A DNA stretch of 32,493 nt from Arcicella sp. (GCA_025354645.1 JANXML010000081.1:1-32493); one strand, 5' to 3'; numbered from the stretch's first letter, positions 1 to 8,799 are shown. Made by a program: numbers and translations. The notes: a model not told the origin generated them from the letters alone.

Positions 1-489
1 ACGCAGGAATTGGACGATATTATCTCTTCGCCCATTATCAAAGAAACGGTGATAACACAATCGGATATTAAGTTTATTTTGTCCATGTCAAAATACATGA
101 AAAAGATTGATAAAATCGCTCAGGTTTTATCCTTGGAAGACAAACACGTTTCGATGTTGTTGAGTCTAAATCGTGATTTAAAACCCGAAGATAGATTCCG
201 AGAAATCATGATTCAATGGACGAATGAAGTCTATGGCATCTACGGTATTCTATTGTCTCACAAAGAGTATTGGGCATATACAACCGAAGCACCCGAGAAA
301 AATTTAGTCAAATTTTTGTATTTACGGGAGTTCAATCGGGATTTTGAAACAACCATTAATTACCTCGCTAAGTTGATGGATGAATTAAAAGGTTCGCCCC
401 AAGCGGTTATCAAATATTGTGACGAAAAGTATAATTACAGTTCAAAAATTAGTAATAATCCTCGGATTATTTCCTACGAATATGCATAA
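1..489 (+). CDS. Conjugation protein upstream of TraK (C-terminal part, gene cut by window edge)
   Basis: The reading frame is open from base 1, so this is the C-terminal 162 residues of a longer gene. The TTG at 10 lies inside that open frame and is not a credible start. The visible part is soluble, mostly helical and charged, with no membrane segment or signal peptide. I do not recognise a motif. Its position directly before TraK suggests a TraI/TraJ-region Tra protein of a Bacteroidota conjugative element. The stop codon overlaps the traK start (ATG at 482, TAA at 487-489), so the two are translationally coupled. The role is inferred from neighbours only. Confidence 0.55.
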   Translation, partial: TQELDDIISSPIIKETVITQSDIKFILSMSKYMKKIDKIAQVLSLEDKHVSMLLSLNRDLKPEDRFREIMIQWTNEVYGIYGILLSHKEYWAYTTEAPEKNLVKFLYLREFNRDFETTINYLAKLMDELKGSPQAVIKYCDEKYNYSSKISNNPRIISYEYA

Positions 490-1159
490 AGAACAACGTT
501 TTGAAATCAAGTATCTGAGAGATATTGACAAGGTTACACACACGGGAAAATATTTGGTTTTTGGGGTATTGGGTTTCGCCTTAATCCTCATTATTACGAG
601 TATGGTTCTCTATAAAAATGCGGTAATTTCCCAAAAACCAAAACCGTACATTATGGATAAAAATGGCGAAATAAGGAAGGTTTTTGATGTCTATAATGAC
701 GGCTTTGAGATGGTGGCTAAAAAAGCGATGGTTACTAAGGCTCACGAACTTTTCTTCTGCTTGGAACCCGATGAACAGCAAATTCACTTGAATATTCAAA
801 AGAGTTTTTATTACGCTGATTTTATTCCTCTGTACGAGTTTTATAACAGCCAAAATTACTATAATAACATCGTTCAACGGAATACCATTCAGTACATTAA
901 AGTGGATAGCATTGTGTTTAGAGCCAATTTGGGGCGGTTTTATGGCAAAGTTTTGCTGCGAGGACAAGGGGGCGTAACGAAAGAAAATTTCTTAATTACC
1001 GAATTTATCATGGAAGAGGGAGACCGAACGGATAACAACTTGTACGGCTTTTTTCTCAATAAAATGAAGGTGATTGATAACAAAGAAATTAACAGTCGGG
1101 GAACAAAATACAATGCCATTGTTCCCACGAATTCGGATGGTTCGACTTCATCGGAATAG
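482..1159 (+). CDS. traK: Conjugative transfer protein TraK (VirB8-like)
   Basis: This 225-residue inner-membrane protein is predicted to be the VirB8-type assembly factor of the conjugation channel. It has a short charged cytoplasmic N-terminus, one membrane segment at about residues 24-44, and a periplasmic domain with the pattern of Bacteroidota TraK proteins. The start is the ATG at 482, which overlaps the upstream stop. An in-frame ATG at 419 would lie far inside the previous gene and is unlikely. It is followed after 75 bases by TraM. A TraL gene, usually found between traK and traM in Bacteroides transposons, is not visible here. The family call rests on length, topology and gene order. 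Confidence 0.8.
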   Translation: MHKEQRFEIKYLRDIDKVTHTGKYLVFGVLGFALILIITSMVLYKNAVISQKPKPYIMDKNGEIRKVFDVYNDGFEMVAKKAMVTKAHELFFCLEPDEQQIHLNIQKSFYYADFIPLYEFYNSQNYYNNIVQRNTIQYIKVDSIVFRANLGRFYGKVLLRGQGGVTKENFLITEFIMEEGDRTDNNLYGFFLNKMKVIDNKEINSRGTKYNAIVPTNSDGSTSSE

Positions 1160-1234
1160 ATTTAGTTGATTCAATAGTTTTGACCCCATAATCGTGTTTC
1201 AATCCAACCCAATTGTTCTTAAAAGCATCATATA

Positions 1235-2530
1235 ATGGAAAAATTTTTCAATCTGAGTTTTCTAAAATATCCCATCACCTTAATTATCAACATGATCTTG
1301 GTGGGGTTTTATCTGTATATTTTTCCCGCAAAAGCAACTACCAAAGCCCGTGAAAATGAGTTTGCCGCCATCAATTTAGAGATACCATCGGCAGATAAAA
1401 AGATTGAAGAAAAGAATACCTTTAATCATGAGAATGGTGAGGGAAATGACGATTTCTCAGCCGCTGAAATTGCCCAAAATGAAAGAATTACCTTAGACAA
1501 TTCAAGGTCTGATTTTATCATAAGAACTTCTAAATCCAGTCATTCAACGAAAAATTATCAGAATTCGGTAAGCCATAAAGCTGTCTCAAACCGTCCCTAC
1601 GAATCGGTTAAATACCAGCCTCAGAATCAACCCAATCAGTCTTATTACCATACGTTAAACGCTGACAAAAATCCAGAAAATAAGTCCCCTTATCAAGAAA
1701 ACCACGAGAGAACCATCGAAAAATTGAGTGAAAGAATTAAAGAATTAGAAGAGAGAAAGCGGCAAAGTGTTGCATCCAATAACACGGGGACAGGTGTAAG
1801 CGATGTCAAAAAACAGCCTAACGATGTAGTTAAAAATGGTCTCGTGAATGATGGTTTTAGCTTCCAAGACAAGGATTTAATACCCAAAATTAATGCTGAT
1901 ACTGAGCTATCAAACCCCATTCTTAATAAAGTTTCTAATTATTTTTATTCCAACAAAAAAGGTCATGAAACGGAACGGATGGCTGATTTTATTCCCAATA
2001 CTCCCAGTACAAAAGCCAGTAAATCGCCCACTTCACTGATAAAAGGAAAATTATTAGAATCGAAAATTGTGCGTAATAATTCCACCATTAAAATTATGAT
2101 TACTGAAACAAAAATGCTTGCTAACGTAGCGTTTGAGGCAGGTGATATTATTGGAGCTAAAACCTCCATACGTGGGGATAGATTGATTCTTTCGGTGGAA
2201 GGCTTTTTGAAAAATGACTCCTTTTTACCACTCGCTGCCGAAGTCATGGACATGGACGGAATGTTGGGGCTGAAAGTAAGCATTGATGCCGAAAATGAAA
2301 TGCAAAAACAAGCCTGGGGGCAAAATGTGGGAAGTACCTTGGGTTCAGTAAATCCGCTTTTGGTTTATAATCCACAGGGAAACCTTGGGCAAACGGTTGG
2401 TAATCAAGTGGTTGGCTCGTTGGTTAATCAATCACTCAATGGAGCGAATCAGTACGTGAACGCTAAAATGAGGGATGTGAAAGTGAGCATTAAGACGGGA
2501 CAACAACTCTTTCTTTTAATCAAAAATTAG
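1235..2530 (+). CDS. traM: Conjugative transfer protein TraM (VirB10-like)
   Basis: This 431-residue protein has a membrane segment near residues 13-31, a long low-complexity Asn/Ser/Lys/Gln-rich linker with a short coiled coil near 159-176, and a conserved C-terminal domain from about residue 268. That domain contains the TraM-type pattern of a modest beta domain: an 'IKIMITE' strand, then 'GDIIGAKTSIRGDRL', then 'LPLAAEVMDMDGMLGL'. VirB10-like proteins span the periplasm and link the inner-membrane and outer-membrane parts of the transfer channel. The long linker fits that role. It ends four bases before traN, in one operon with the flanking tra genes. Confidence 0.88.
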   Translation: MEKFFNLSFLKYPITLIINMILVGFYLYIFPAKATTKARENEFAAINLEIPSADKKIEEKNTFNHENGEGNDDFSAAEIAQNERITLDNSRSDFIIRTSKSSHSTKNYQNSVSHKAVSNRPYESVKYQPQNQPNQSYYHTLNADKNPENKSPYQENHERTIEKLSERIKELEERKRQSVASNNTGTGVSDVKKQPNDVVKNGLVNDGFSFQDKDLIPKINADTELSNPILNKVSNYFYSNKKGHETERMADFIPNTPSTKASKSPTSLIKGKLLESKIVRNNSTIKIMITETKMLANVAFEAGDIIGAKTSIRGDRLILSVEGFLKNDSFLPLAAEVMDMDGMLGLKVSIDAENEMQKQAWGQNVGSTLGSVNPLLVYNPQGNLGQTVGNQVVGSLVNQSLNGANQYVNAKMRDVKVSIKTGQQLFLLIKN

Positions 2531-2533
2531 ACG

Positions 2534-3493
2534 ATGAAAAATTTTGAATATGTATTTTATTGCTTTGCCTTGGCTTTACCTTTTATGGGAAAAACCCAAG
2601 GGCTAAACGTCATTAAAAAGGATTCCAATACTTTGATGGCAACGTCTCGTCAAAAAAAACTTTTAGAATTTAAGGAAAATAATACCAAGGGAAGTTACCC
2701 CGTGAGTGTCGCTTTCTATAAAACTACGCACATCGTTTTTGATTCTCCCATCAAGTATTTTGATGCGGGTTCCGACCGTATTATTTGTGATAAAGTAGAA
2801 GGCGTGGAGAATGTGATAAAGGTCAAAGCCACTCAAATGGGCGTTTTTGAAACGAATTTAACCGTGATTACTTTCAACGGAAGCTATTACAGTTTTTTGA
2901 TTTCTTACAATGAAAACCCCAATAAATTAAACATCAATATGTGCAAGGGGCTGAACGAGTCTTTCGATTATTCCAATTTTAAACAACCCGAAAAAATTAT
3001 TTTCTCGGACAGTTATTACACCGAAACGGAGATGATCACTTTCGCCAAAAAGATGATTGATTTATCGAAAATTAAGAAAAATCGCATCAACCATATCATG
3101 GACAAAATGGGCAAAGTAACTTTTCAATTGACCAATATTGGCGTGAAAGAGGGCAATATCATCTTTTGTTTAACCATGAAAAATACGTCACCCTTGGATT
3201 ATAATTTGGAATACATGAAATTTTATCTGCGGGATAAAACCAGGCGGGAAAAAGAGGTTTCGCAGGAACTTGAAATCAAGCCCAATTTCGCTTACGTGGA
3301 AAGAAATGGTCTTTCCAATGAAACCAAATTGGGCGTTGCGGGGGGTGAATTTAGTTTTGTTTTTATGATTCCCAAATTTTCTATGGCTGCCGACAAAAAT
3401 TTAGAAATCGACATTGTGGAAAAAGAAGGGAGTCGCACCCTGAATTTGAAAGTGGATTATGAAACCTTTTATTATCAAATGACACGATTATGA
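2534..3493 (+). CDS. traN: Conjugative transfer protein TraN (VirB9-like)
   Basis: This 319-residue exported protein has a signal peptide at about residues 1-23. The segment 'KTTHIVFDSPIKYFDAGSD' followed by 'ENVIKVKA' and 'YYSFLISY' is the TraN/VirB9 signature: strands that pack into the outer-membrane core complex. The C-terminal half is a second beta domain. Together with TraM it would form the periplasmic and outer-membrane collar of the type IV channel. Its stop overlaps the next start by four bases (ATGA at 3490-3493), so TraN and TraO are probably translationally coupled. Confidence 0.87.
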   Translation: MKNFEYVFYCFALALPFMGKTQGLNVIKKDSNTLMATSRQKKLLEFKENNTKGSYPVSVAFYKTTHIVFDSPIKYFDAGSDRIICDKVEGVENVIKVKATQMGVFETNLTVITFNGSYYSFLISYNENPNKLNINMCKGLNESFDYSNFKQPEKIIFSDSYYTETEMITFAKKMIDLSKIKKNRINHIMDKMGKVTFQLTNIGVKEGNIIFCLTMKNTSPLDYNLEYMKFYLRDKTRREKEVSQELEIKPNFAYVERNGLSNETKLGVAGGEFSFVFMIPKFSMAADKNLEIDIVEKEGSRTLNLKVDYETFYYQMTRL

Positions 3494-4074
3494 AATTAGT
3501 AGTCAATATTTCAATCTTAACTTATTTGCTAATCTTACTCAATATAAATCGTGTAGTAGGACAAATCAGAAACAAAAACACTACCTACCTCGAACTATCG
3601 GGTGGTAATCCCATCATCATTGACGAACACAGATTCTTGCGAAATTGGTCTGAGGGTGAACGGGTTTACGGGTTGGGCTTGTGTTTTACGAACGCCAAAG
3701 CCAATTATCATCGAATTCATTTGCATTATAAACAAGAAAAAGTAATGGATAACGCTGCTTTTTATACGAATGCTCAAATCAAATACAGCTACGAAACCTT
3801 ATTATTCAAAGGAAAATACCATCGGTCATTTTTGGGTTTTCTCTACGGAGCGGGTATTGGTTTTGAATCGCTCAGAAATTCCCCGAATGCTAATCTCTCG
3901 AATGATAAGGTATATCCATTCTTGACCGTTGGCTTACATATGGAGAAATTTATCAGCCCAGGGTTTGCTTTGTTCCTAAGACTTGATACCGATGCAACCA
4001 CCACCGCCATTTCTCAACGTATCAAGGCAAATGCCCAAATTGGACTCAAATTCAAACTTTTTAATGCTCAATAA
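3490..4074 (+). CDS. traO: Conjugal transfer protein TraO-like outer-membrane protein
   Basis: The protein has 194 residues and begins with a signal peptide at about residues 1-25. The mature part has alternating hydrophobic strands with aromatic girdles and repeated 'YGLGLCF', 'GAGIGFES' and 'LTVGLHME' type strands, consistent with a small beta-barrel. In Bacteroidota conjugative elements TraO occupies this place directly after TraN and is annotated as an outer-membrane beta-barrel. It overlaps traN by four bases and precedes the lipoprotein gene by five. The call depends mostly on position and beta-barrel character. Confidence 0.78.
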   Translation: MKLVVNISILTYLLILLNINRVVGQIRNKNTTYLELSGGNPIIIDEHRFLRNWSEGERVYGLGLCFTNAKANYHRIHLHYKQEKVMDNAAFYTNAQIKYSYETLLFKGKYHRSFLGFLYGAGIGFESLRNSPNANLSNDKVYPFLTVGLHMEKFISPGFALFLRLDTDATTTAISQRIKANAQIGLKFKLFNAQ

Positions 4075-4079
4075 AGCCC

Positions 4080-4550
4080 ATGAAATATTTTGTACTACTC
4101 TTTGTTTTGACTATTGCGTTGGCGGGTTGCCGACCTCAATTAGATACCTCCGTTACGGATTCCAGTTATTTTGATTATAATTTCAACGGATTTATTACGG
4201 AACCAAACGATACGATTAGCATTAATACGTGGGTAAATTATGAGCTGTATCTGAAACCCATCAGTACTTCCTTATTGAAGGAAGTTGATAAAACGATTGT
4301 GGTCAAAACTACGCTTGATAAAGACCTTAAAGTATTTTATCAGCTTTTCGATTTAGGAGGAAAAGCCCTATCAACGGAACAAAGAACGGGTGATGTTTGC
4401 TCTTTTTCCACGGAACAATTGATTGAACATAAATGCCATCTCAAAATCAAAGTATTGCCACCCTTTGAAGTCGGAAAATTCAATTTATCCATTATCGTGC
4501 GTTGGAACAAGGTCAAGAAGGAGATTATTAAATCCGTTTTTGTCAGGTAA
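4080..4550 (+). CDS. traQ: TraQ-like conjugation lipoprotein (DUF3872-type)
   Basis: A 156-residue lipoprotein: residues 14-17 read LAGC, a clear lipobox, with the acylated cysteine at position 17. The rest is a single immunoglobulin-like beta domain, including a late strand 'KCHLKIKVLPPFEVGKFNLS'. Bacteroides TraQ is a lipoprotein of similar size and similar beta fold, and it follows TraO in the same way. It is the last gene of the visible + strand transfer operon and ends nine bases from the stop of the convergent M23 peptidase. No terminator hairpin is visible in that gap. The assignment to TraQ is by context and size. Confidence 0.65.
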   Translation: MKYFVLLFVLTIALAGCRPQLDTSVTDSSYFDYNFNGFITEPNDTISINTWVNYELYLKPISTSLLKEVDKTIVVKTTLDKDLKVFYQLFDLGGKALSTEQRTGDVCSFSTEQLIEHKCHLKIKVLPPFEVGKFNLSIIVRWNKVKKEIIKSVFVR

Positions 4551-4559
4551 ATAAGATGA

Positions 4560-5132
4560 TCAGAAAACGAATGGATAAGGATTCAAGGAAGTGCTTCGCC
4601 AATGAATGGTAAAGTGCAGGTGTACGCCCGTTGTTCTGCCCGTTGAGCCGCAAAATCCAATGGATTGACCTTGATAGACGTATGAATTTTTCTCAACGAT
4701 GTAGGTCTCTAAATGCCCGTAAACTGTTTCATAACCCAATAAATGCTTGATTTTGATGTAATTCCCTACATACGGATTGTAGCCGACTTCGGTAATTTCA
4801 CCATCGGCAGCAGCATAAACCAGTTGACCTTTGAAAGCCTTAATATCAATGCCTTGATGCTTTTTAATTGCTCCCGTAATGGGGTGAATGCGATACCCAA
4901 ATTTGGAGGTAATTTTTTGATTAGCAATGGGATTCAACGTAGGAATTTTAAAACTCAATTCGTAAACGTACTCCCTGATATTTAATGGTTGAGATTTCGA
5001 TTTATCCATGAATCTAATTAATTGGCGGGGTTCGTAATCCAAAAAGATTGCCATTAAGGTAGAATCTGACAATTGACTTTGAGCCTGATGGGTTGTACCC
5101 ACGAAAATACACAAAAAATAAAATTTATTCAT
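4560..5132 (-). CDS. M23-family peptidoglycan endopeptidase
   Basis: The 190-residue exported protein has a signal peptide at about residues 1-20 and one M23 (LytM) domain from residue 74 to the end. The zinc ligands H92 and D96 (HxxxD in 'KHQGID') and H173 (in 'HLHF') are present, as is the catalytic H140 in 'VYGHLE', so the enzyme should be active. M23 enzymes cut peptide cross-links in peptidoglycan. Beside a conjugation operon this fits local wall opening for the transfer channel. It reads against the tra genes and must have its own promoter. A TATATTTG box lies at 5137-5144 on the minus strand, very close to the start codon and without a clear -33 element. Confidence 0.9.
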   Translation of the reverse strand: MNKFYFLCIFVGTTHQAQSQLSDSTLMAIFLDYEPRQLIRFMDKSKSQPLNIREYVYELSFKIPTLNPIANQKITSKFGYRIHPITGAIKKHQGIDIKAFKGQLVYAAADGEITEVGYNPYVGNYIKIKHLLGYETVYGHLETYIVEKNSYVYQGQSIGFCGSTGRTTGVHLHFTIHWRSTSLNPYPFVF

Positions 5133-5218
5133 AATACAAATATATTAGATTTATATATCTTAATATAATATTTTATGCTTAATTTGCCAAATCTTTTTAC
5201 CCTCTATTTCACTTTGAT

Positions 5219-5635
5219 ATGCACTTGATTTACCTTGACTTGCTTACAACGGTTCTGTTTTTTGGGTTCATTGGCTACCTCGAACGATTCGGGATGATCG
5301 GAAAAAATAAGGTCTCTCCTATTTTAATTCAGAAGGTCAATCAACTGATTTATCATAACCTTTGGTTGTACGTATTACCTTATTTTTATTCCATTACGCT
5401 GATGAGTGACCTCGAAAATTTCTTTGGCTTAACATATTATGCGAATCAAATTTGGTATTTCTTGTTGATTTTGTTGGTTCAAATGGTCGTATTTATGAAA
5501 ATTCAGCCCGTTGGTACGCTGGTTTATTTTTTAAAACTCAGAGACATCTGGCAGAAAATTTTTTCTAAAAATATTCGGGATGAACATTACTGGACAAATA
5601 GATATAATAAATTGAGAATGAGGGGATTAAGATAG
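5219..5635 (+). CDS. Hypothetical membrane protein, 3' end replaced by the insertion sequence
   Basis: I do not recognise this 138-residue protein. It has three hydrophobic segments at about residues 3-21, 46-62 and 79-94 and a basic C-terminal part. The left terminal repeat of the IS starts at 5583, so residues from about E122 onward are encoded by IS sequence. The native C-terminus has been lost and replaced by about 17 foreign residues. It sits between the M23 peptidase and the IS and reads away from the peptidase. A short conjugation-associated membrane protein is possible, but nothing in the sequence proves it. Confidence 0.5.
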   Translation: MHLIYLDLLTTVLFFGFIGYLERFGMIGKNKVSPILIQKVNQLIYHNLWLYVLPYFYSITLMSDLENFFGLTYYANQIWYFLLILLVQMVVFMKIQPVGTLVYFLKLRDIWQKIFSKNIRDEHYWTNRYNKLRMRGLR

Positions 5636-6789
5636 AACTTTGTTTTACCAGAACAAAAACCATATCAAAATGCACCCTCACATTGGTAAATTTAGCGTAC
5701 AATACGGTAATTATCGAGCGAGTATCGCTCAAAATCTTTTTATTTTCGTTGGTTGTATAATTCAAGGTAAGACAACCAACCTTTATGAACTTCGTAATGA
5801 AGTAAGTAAAATCACGGAAAAGTACAAGACAGATACTGAAAGTCATTACAAGCGATTGACTCGTTTTATCCTACTGAATTCATTTGGAAATCTTTGGTAT
5901 TATATTTTATGTTATGGTTTAGATTTACTCAATTTAAAATTAGGTATTTGTTATCTTGATGGTACAGAGTGGTATATTGGTTCATTTAAATTGCACATTT
6001 TAGTTTTAGCCGTTGATTTTCAGGGAGTTGCTATTCCTGTATATTTTCAATGTTACAATCATAAAGGCGTATTGTCAGAATATGAGCGTAATAAATTTTT
6101 AGAAAATGCTCGCAAATGTTGCCCTTTAAAGAATGCCAACATCATTGCTGACCGTGAATTTATTGGTAATGAATGGTTTTGTCATTTTGCAAGATTAGAA
6201 CTCTTCTTTACCTGTCGAATTCGACAAAATATGTATAAAAATAATCTTATCGGTAATTTATCGTATAGTCAATTACAGAAGAGAGCTCTCAAAAAAGGAC
6301 AAGCCTCTGGACTAATTCAAGTAGAAGGTCAGCTATTCCGTTTATGGATTATTAAAAAGACAGAAACGGACTCAAAAGAACCTTTAATTTACGTTTTAAC
6401 AAATGTTTTAGCTAAACGCAATGCTCCAAATTTATACAAATTAAGATGGAAGATAGAGTGTCTATTCAAACATTTAAAGACCAATGGCTACAATCTTGAA
6501 GCCCTTAGAATGACAAACTTATGTAAAATTAGACTGATGTTTTCTATGGTGGTCTTGGCTTATATTATGTCGATTTTAACAGCACTTGATGAAAGAAAAC
6601 AAAAGCCTGTCCAAAAGAAAACCTATAAAGATGGACGTACTTTTGATGTTATTTCTATATTCAAACAAGGGCAGTCATTAATTAAACAGAGATTTATAAC
6701 ACTCTCACGATTTCTTGATTTAGTACAATTTTTGAACGTGAGGATTTGTGTGCCGATTTTTAACAATAATCCATTTGTCCAGTAATGTT
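5583..6789 (+). mobile_element. IS4-family insertion sequence
   Basis: The element is about 1207 bp long and bounded by 17-bp perfect inverted repeats, AACATTACTGGACAAAT at 5583-5599 and its complement at 6773-6789. It contains one transposase gene whose stop codon lies inside the right repeat. No convincing target-site duplication is seen in the flanks (ATTCGGGATG on the left, AAAATTAGTA on the right), so one side may have been rearranged after insertion. It interrupts the gene at 5219. Confidence 0.88.
5670..6785 (+). CDS. IS4-family DDE transposase
   Basis: This transposase catalyses cut-and-paste movement of the surrounding IS. Counting from the ATG at 5670 it has 371 residues. The DDE triad is visible: D97 in 'YLDGTEW', D161 in 'IIADREF', and E263 in the IS4 hallmark Y-x2-R-x3-E-x6-K ('YKLRWKIECLFKHLK'). 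The frame is open back to a TTG at 5640, but the ATG at 5670 is a better start. Length and motifs look intact, so the element may still be active. Confidence 0.9.
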   Translation: MHPHIGKFSVQYGNYRASIAQNLFIFVGCIIQGKTTNLYELRNEVSKITEKYKTDTESHYKRLTRFILLNSFGNLWYYILCYGLDLLNLKLGICYLDGTEWYIGSFKLHILVLAVDFQGVAIPVYFQCYNHKGVLSEYERNKFLENARKCCPLKNANIIADREFIGNEWFCHFARLELFFTCRIRQNMYKNNLIGNLSYSQLQKRALKKGQASGLIQVEGQLFRLWIIKKTETDSKEPLIYVLTNVLAKRNAPNLYKLRWKIECLFKHLKTNGYNLEALRMTNLCKIRLMFSMVVLAYIMSILTALDERKQKPVQKKTYKDGRTFDVISIFKQGQSLIKQRFITLSRFLDLVQFLNVRICVPIFNNNPFVQ

Positions 6790-6935
6790 AAAATTAGTAT
6801 AAATAATCTGTCCATTGGGCGAATAATTGAGGGGTATTATAGTTGATTCGTTCATGTTGCTGGATGTTTTGTGGCATTACTCATTCGTTTACCGTGAGTA
6901 ATAGCTTCGTAAAGTTGATGGATTAAATAAGACTG

Positions 6936-7904
6936 CTATACATCGGATTTTGCTTGGCTTAACTCCGAATGTAAATAGGATAAATCAAACAATTCATCGG
7001 TATTCATCTGATGGGGTTGCTTGATTAAGAGGGCATCTACGTACCATTCGGCGGCTTCGGCGTAGTAATTAACCGACTGTTTCACCACGCCCACGACTTT
7101 GTTTCCCACTATGATTTTAGCGATTTCATTGAGCGGAAATAATACTACGTATTTAATGAGTTTAGCGAATAGCACGGGGATTTGAACGAGTAGTCGCAAA
7201 ACAATCTGATTCGACTTATGGGCTTCGTACTGGATGAAATTGTAAATACTTACGCCTAAATTCACGAATTTGACCATCCAATTCGCCAGACCTTGGGGTA
7301 GCCAAAAGCGGGAGAGGGGGGCAAAACCGAATAAACAAGAAATGGCGTGCAGTACCCAAATCCCAAAAACGAACCAGCCTACATTGGGATTAATGGCGGC
7401 TCCGAATACGGTCAAAATTCCCAGTACGATTGTTCCAAAAAACAAAGAAATCACGGAGAGCATGGCGAGGTCTTCCTCGAAATCTTCGTGGAGCAAGTCT
7501 TTTAGTTTGAAACCGTCACTCAATAATACGTCTTCCTGAGTCCACTTATAGCGGTTCTTTTTGACAAAATCCCAGTTATTTTTTAGCTCGTTTTGCATTT
7601 CGGGGGCATTTTTACGGATGATGTCTTCGGGTTCTTCGTGAACTCGCTGTTCGGAGCTTGAAAAGTTCTGTCCCGCTTGATACGTACCTTGTAAGAAAGA
7701 ATAAACCATTTGACAAGCCAGTTCAACTTGTTGGAATTTAGTGGTATATTCTTGGGTGGTAGTTGCGTTGTTTAAATGGGAAACTTTATCGGGATGCCAG
7801 CGTTTCTTGGCGGTCTTTTCGAGTTGTGGAATATCCTCAATTTTTAATTGAGCAATATTGGTAATTTCTAACAGTTCAATCGCTTGGTCAAATGTTAATT
7901 CCAT
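6936..7904 (-). CDS. J-domain (DnaJ-like) membrane protein
   Basis: The 322-residue protein starts with a J domain: residues 35-41 read RWHPDKV, with the essential HPD at 37-39. J domains stimulate the ATPase of DnaK-type chaperones. After an acidic linker it has at least two membrane segments (about 147-169 and 176-194) and further amphipathic, possibly membrane-lying helices to about residue 260. It is therefore not the soluble general chaperone DnaJ but a membrane-anchored specialised J protein. Such proteins are often carried by Bacteroidota mobile elements, but the client is unknown. It is alone on its strand, with a 0.9-kb gene-free zone upstream. Confidence 0.72.
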   Translation of the reverse strand: MELTFDQAIELLEITNIAQLKIEDIPQLEKTAKKRWHPDKVSHLNNATTTQEYTTKFQQVELACQMVYSFLQGTYQAGQNFSSSEQRVHEEPEDIIRKNAPEMQNELKNNWDFVKKNRYKWTQEDVLLSDGFKLKDLLHEDFEEDLAMLSVISLFFGTIVLGILTVFGAAINPNVGWFVFGIWVLHAISCLFGFAPLSRFWLPQGLANWMVKFVNLGVSIYNFIQYEAHKSNQIVLRLLVQIPVLFAKLIKYVVLFPLNEIAKIIVGNKVVGVVKQSVNYYAEAAEWYVDALLIKQPHQMNTDELFDLSYLHSELSQAKSDV

Positions 7905-8080
7905 GAATTGGCTTGTAAGGGTTTAAATGTGTGGTGAACAAAAAAGGAAAGGATGATGGGTCGGAATGGCAATACTTAGCCGTACTCACGATGGAGTATT
8001 TCTACAAGACATTCTTGATTAGATGATATTGGGAGAAAATGGGAGCGGGGAACGCTATCCAAAGAAAGGTTTTTTTTCAT

Positions 8081-8112
8081 GGTCGCTAAATGATTTCAAA
8101 AATTTAGCGACC
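8081..8112. repeat. Hairpin with 11-bp perfect stem
   Basis: GGTCGCTAAAT at 8081-8091 is the exact complement of ATTTAGCGACC at 8102-8112, with a 10-base loop. It lies about 180 bases upstream of the J-domain gene start and is not followed by a clean T run, so its role is unclear. Confidence 0.6.
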
Positions 8113-8148
8113 TTTCGAGCAAAATAATAGCGTGGAACGCTACTTGCT

Positions 8149-8268
8149 TGTTTGTGTAGGTCCGACCAAGAACCCTTGCGACAAAGCAAAGTAAACGTCC
8201 ACGCATAACATGGACGTTCAACCTATACTTCCTATCGCTATTTTAAACTTGGTCGGTTTACACAAACA
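8149..8268. repeat. 120-bp nested inverted-repeat element
   Basis: The outer arms (8149-8170 and 8248-8268) match as TGTTTGTGTA...CCGACCAAG with only a small internal mismatch or bulge. Inside, AACGTCCA at 8194-8201 pairs with TGGACGTT at 8211-8218 around the loop CGCATAACA. The same loop and flanking bases (CCACGCATAACA) occur in the hairpin of the 116-bp repeat at 9512. No target duplication is seen at its ends. Confidence 0.6.
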
Positions 8269-8591
8269 GGATTTTTAAGCTAAACTTAAAATACATTTAT
8301 TCTTTTTTTACTGCATACGTTTGATTAAAATGTGGTCAAATATAGGGTGAATAGAGGGACACTCGCAAGGGAATATTCAAAAAAAATTGAGGAATCGTAT
8401 AAAAAAATTTCATTAATTAATAACTCTCATTTTGGGGTGTATTTTGCTTTACGGAATACCCTACAAAAAGAGCCTATACGGAGTATATGGGGTAATTTTG
8501 AGTAATTTTTACAAATGTTTACTTTTAAAGTAAACATAATAAAACCCGTAATTTCATTTTTGTACGGGTGGTTGCAATTCTTAGTCTTTCA

Positions 8592-8757
8592 AGGATTCCT
8601 GCGGGATTCTTAGGGATTCCTACATGAATCCCTTGATTATCAGGGGATTCCTACAAAATTGAAAAACCACCTAAATATACTAAACTTAATCCCTTGATAA
8701 TCAAGGGATTCCTGCGGGATTCCTACGCTTAAACTCAGGAATCCCGAAAGGAATCCC
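8592..8757. repeat. Cluster of GGGATTCCT 9-mers in both orientations
   Basis: Exact GGGATTCCT copies lie at 8613, 8644, 8705 and 8716, and exact reverse copies at 8737 and 8749. Near copies lie at about 8592, 8603 and 8624. One pair forms a perfect palindrome at 8688-8710 with 11-bp arms. This iteron-like cluster lies just past the 3' end of the resolvase gene. Confidence 0.75.
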
Positions 8758-8799
8758 TATGGGTATCAGGCACTTAGCTTTTTGATAAAAAATTAAGGT

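Larger units (their letters stand above)
7905..8799. other. Gene-free zone with serial hairpins and repeat cluster
   Basis: No convincing gene is seen in this 0.9-kb stretch. It holds a string of structures: an 11-bp-stem hairpin at 8081-8112, a 6-bp-stem hairpin at 8128-8142, a nested inverted-repeat element at 8149-8268, and a cluster of GGGATTCCT motifs at 8592-8757. The density of dyads suggests a replication, recombination or transfer site rather than a promoter region. Confidence 0.55.

Noticed and set aside
581-1128. Antisense open frames inside traK
   Set aside because: They oppose a well-supported gene, show no family features and are explained by codon bias on the other strand.
8149-8268. 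Retron msr-msd RNA
   Set aside because: The nested inverted repeats look similar in outline, but no reverse transcriptase gene is present in the window.
8592-8757. CRISPR array
   Set aside because: The repeated unit is only 9 bp, occurs in both orientations and has irregular spacing; no cas genes are present.
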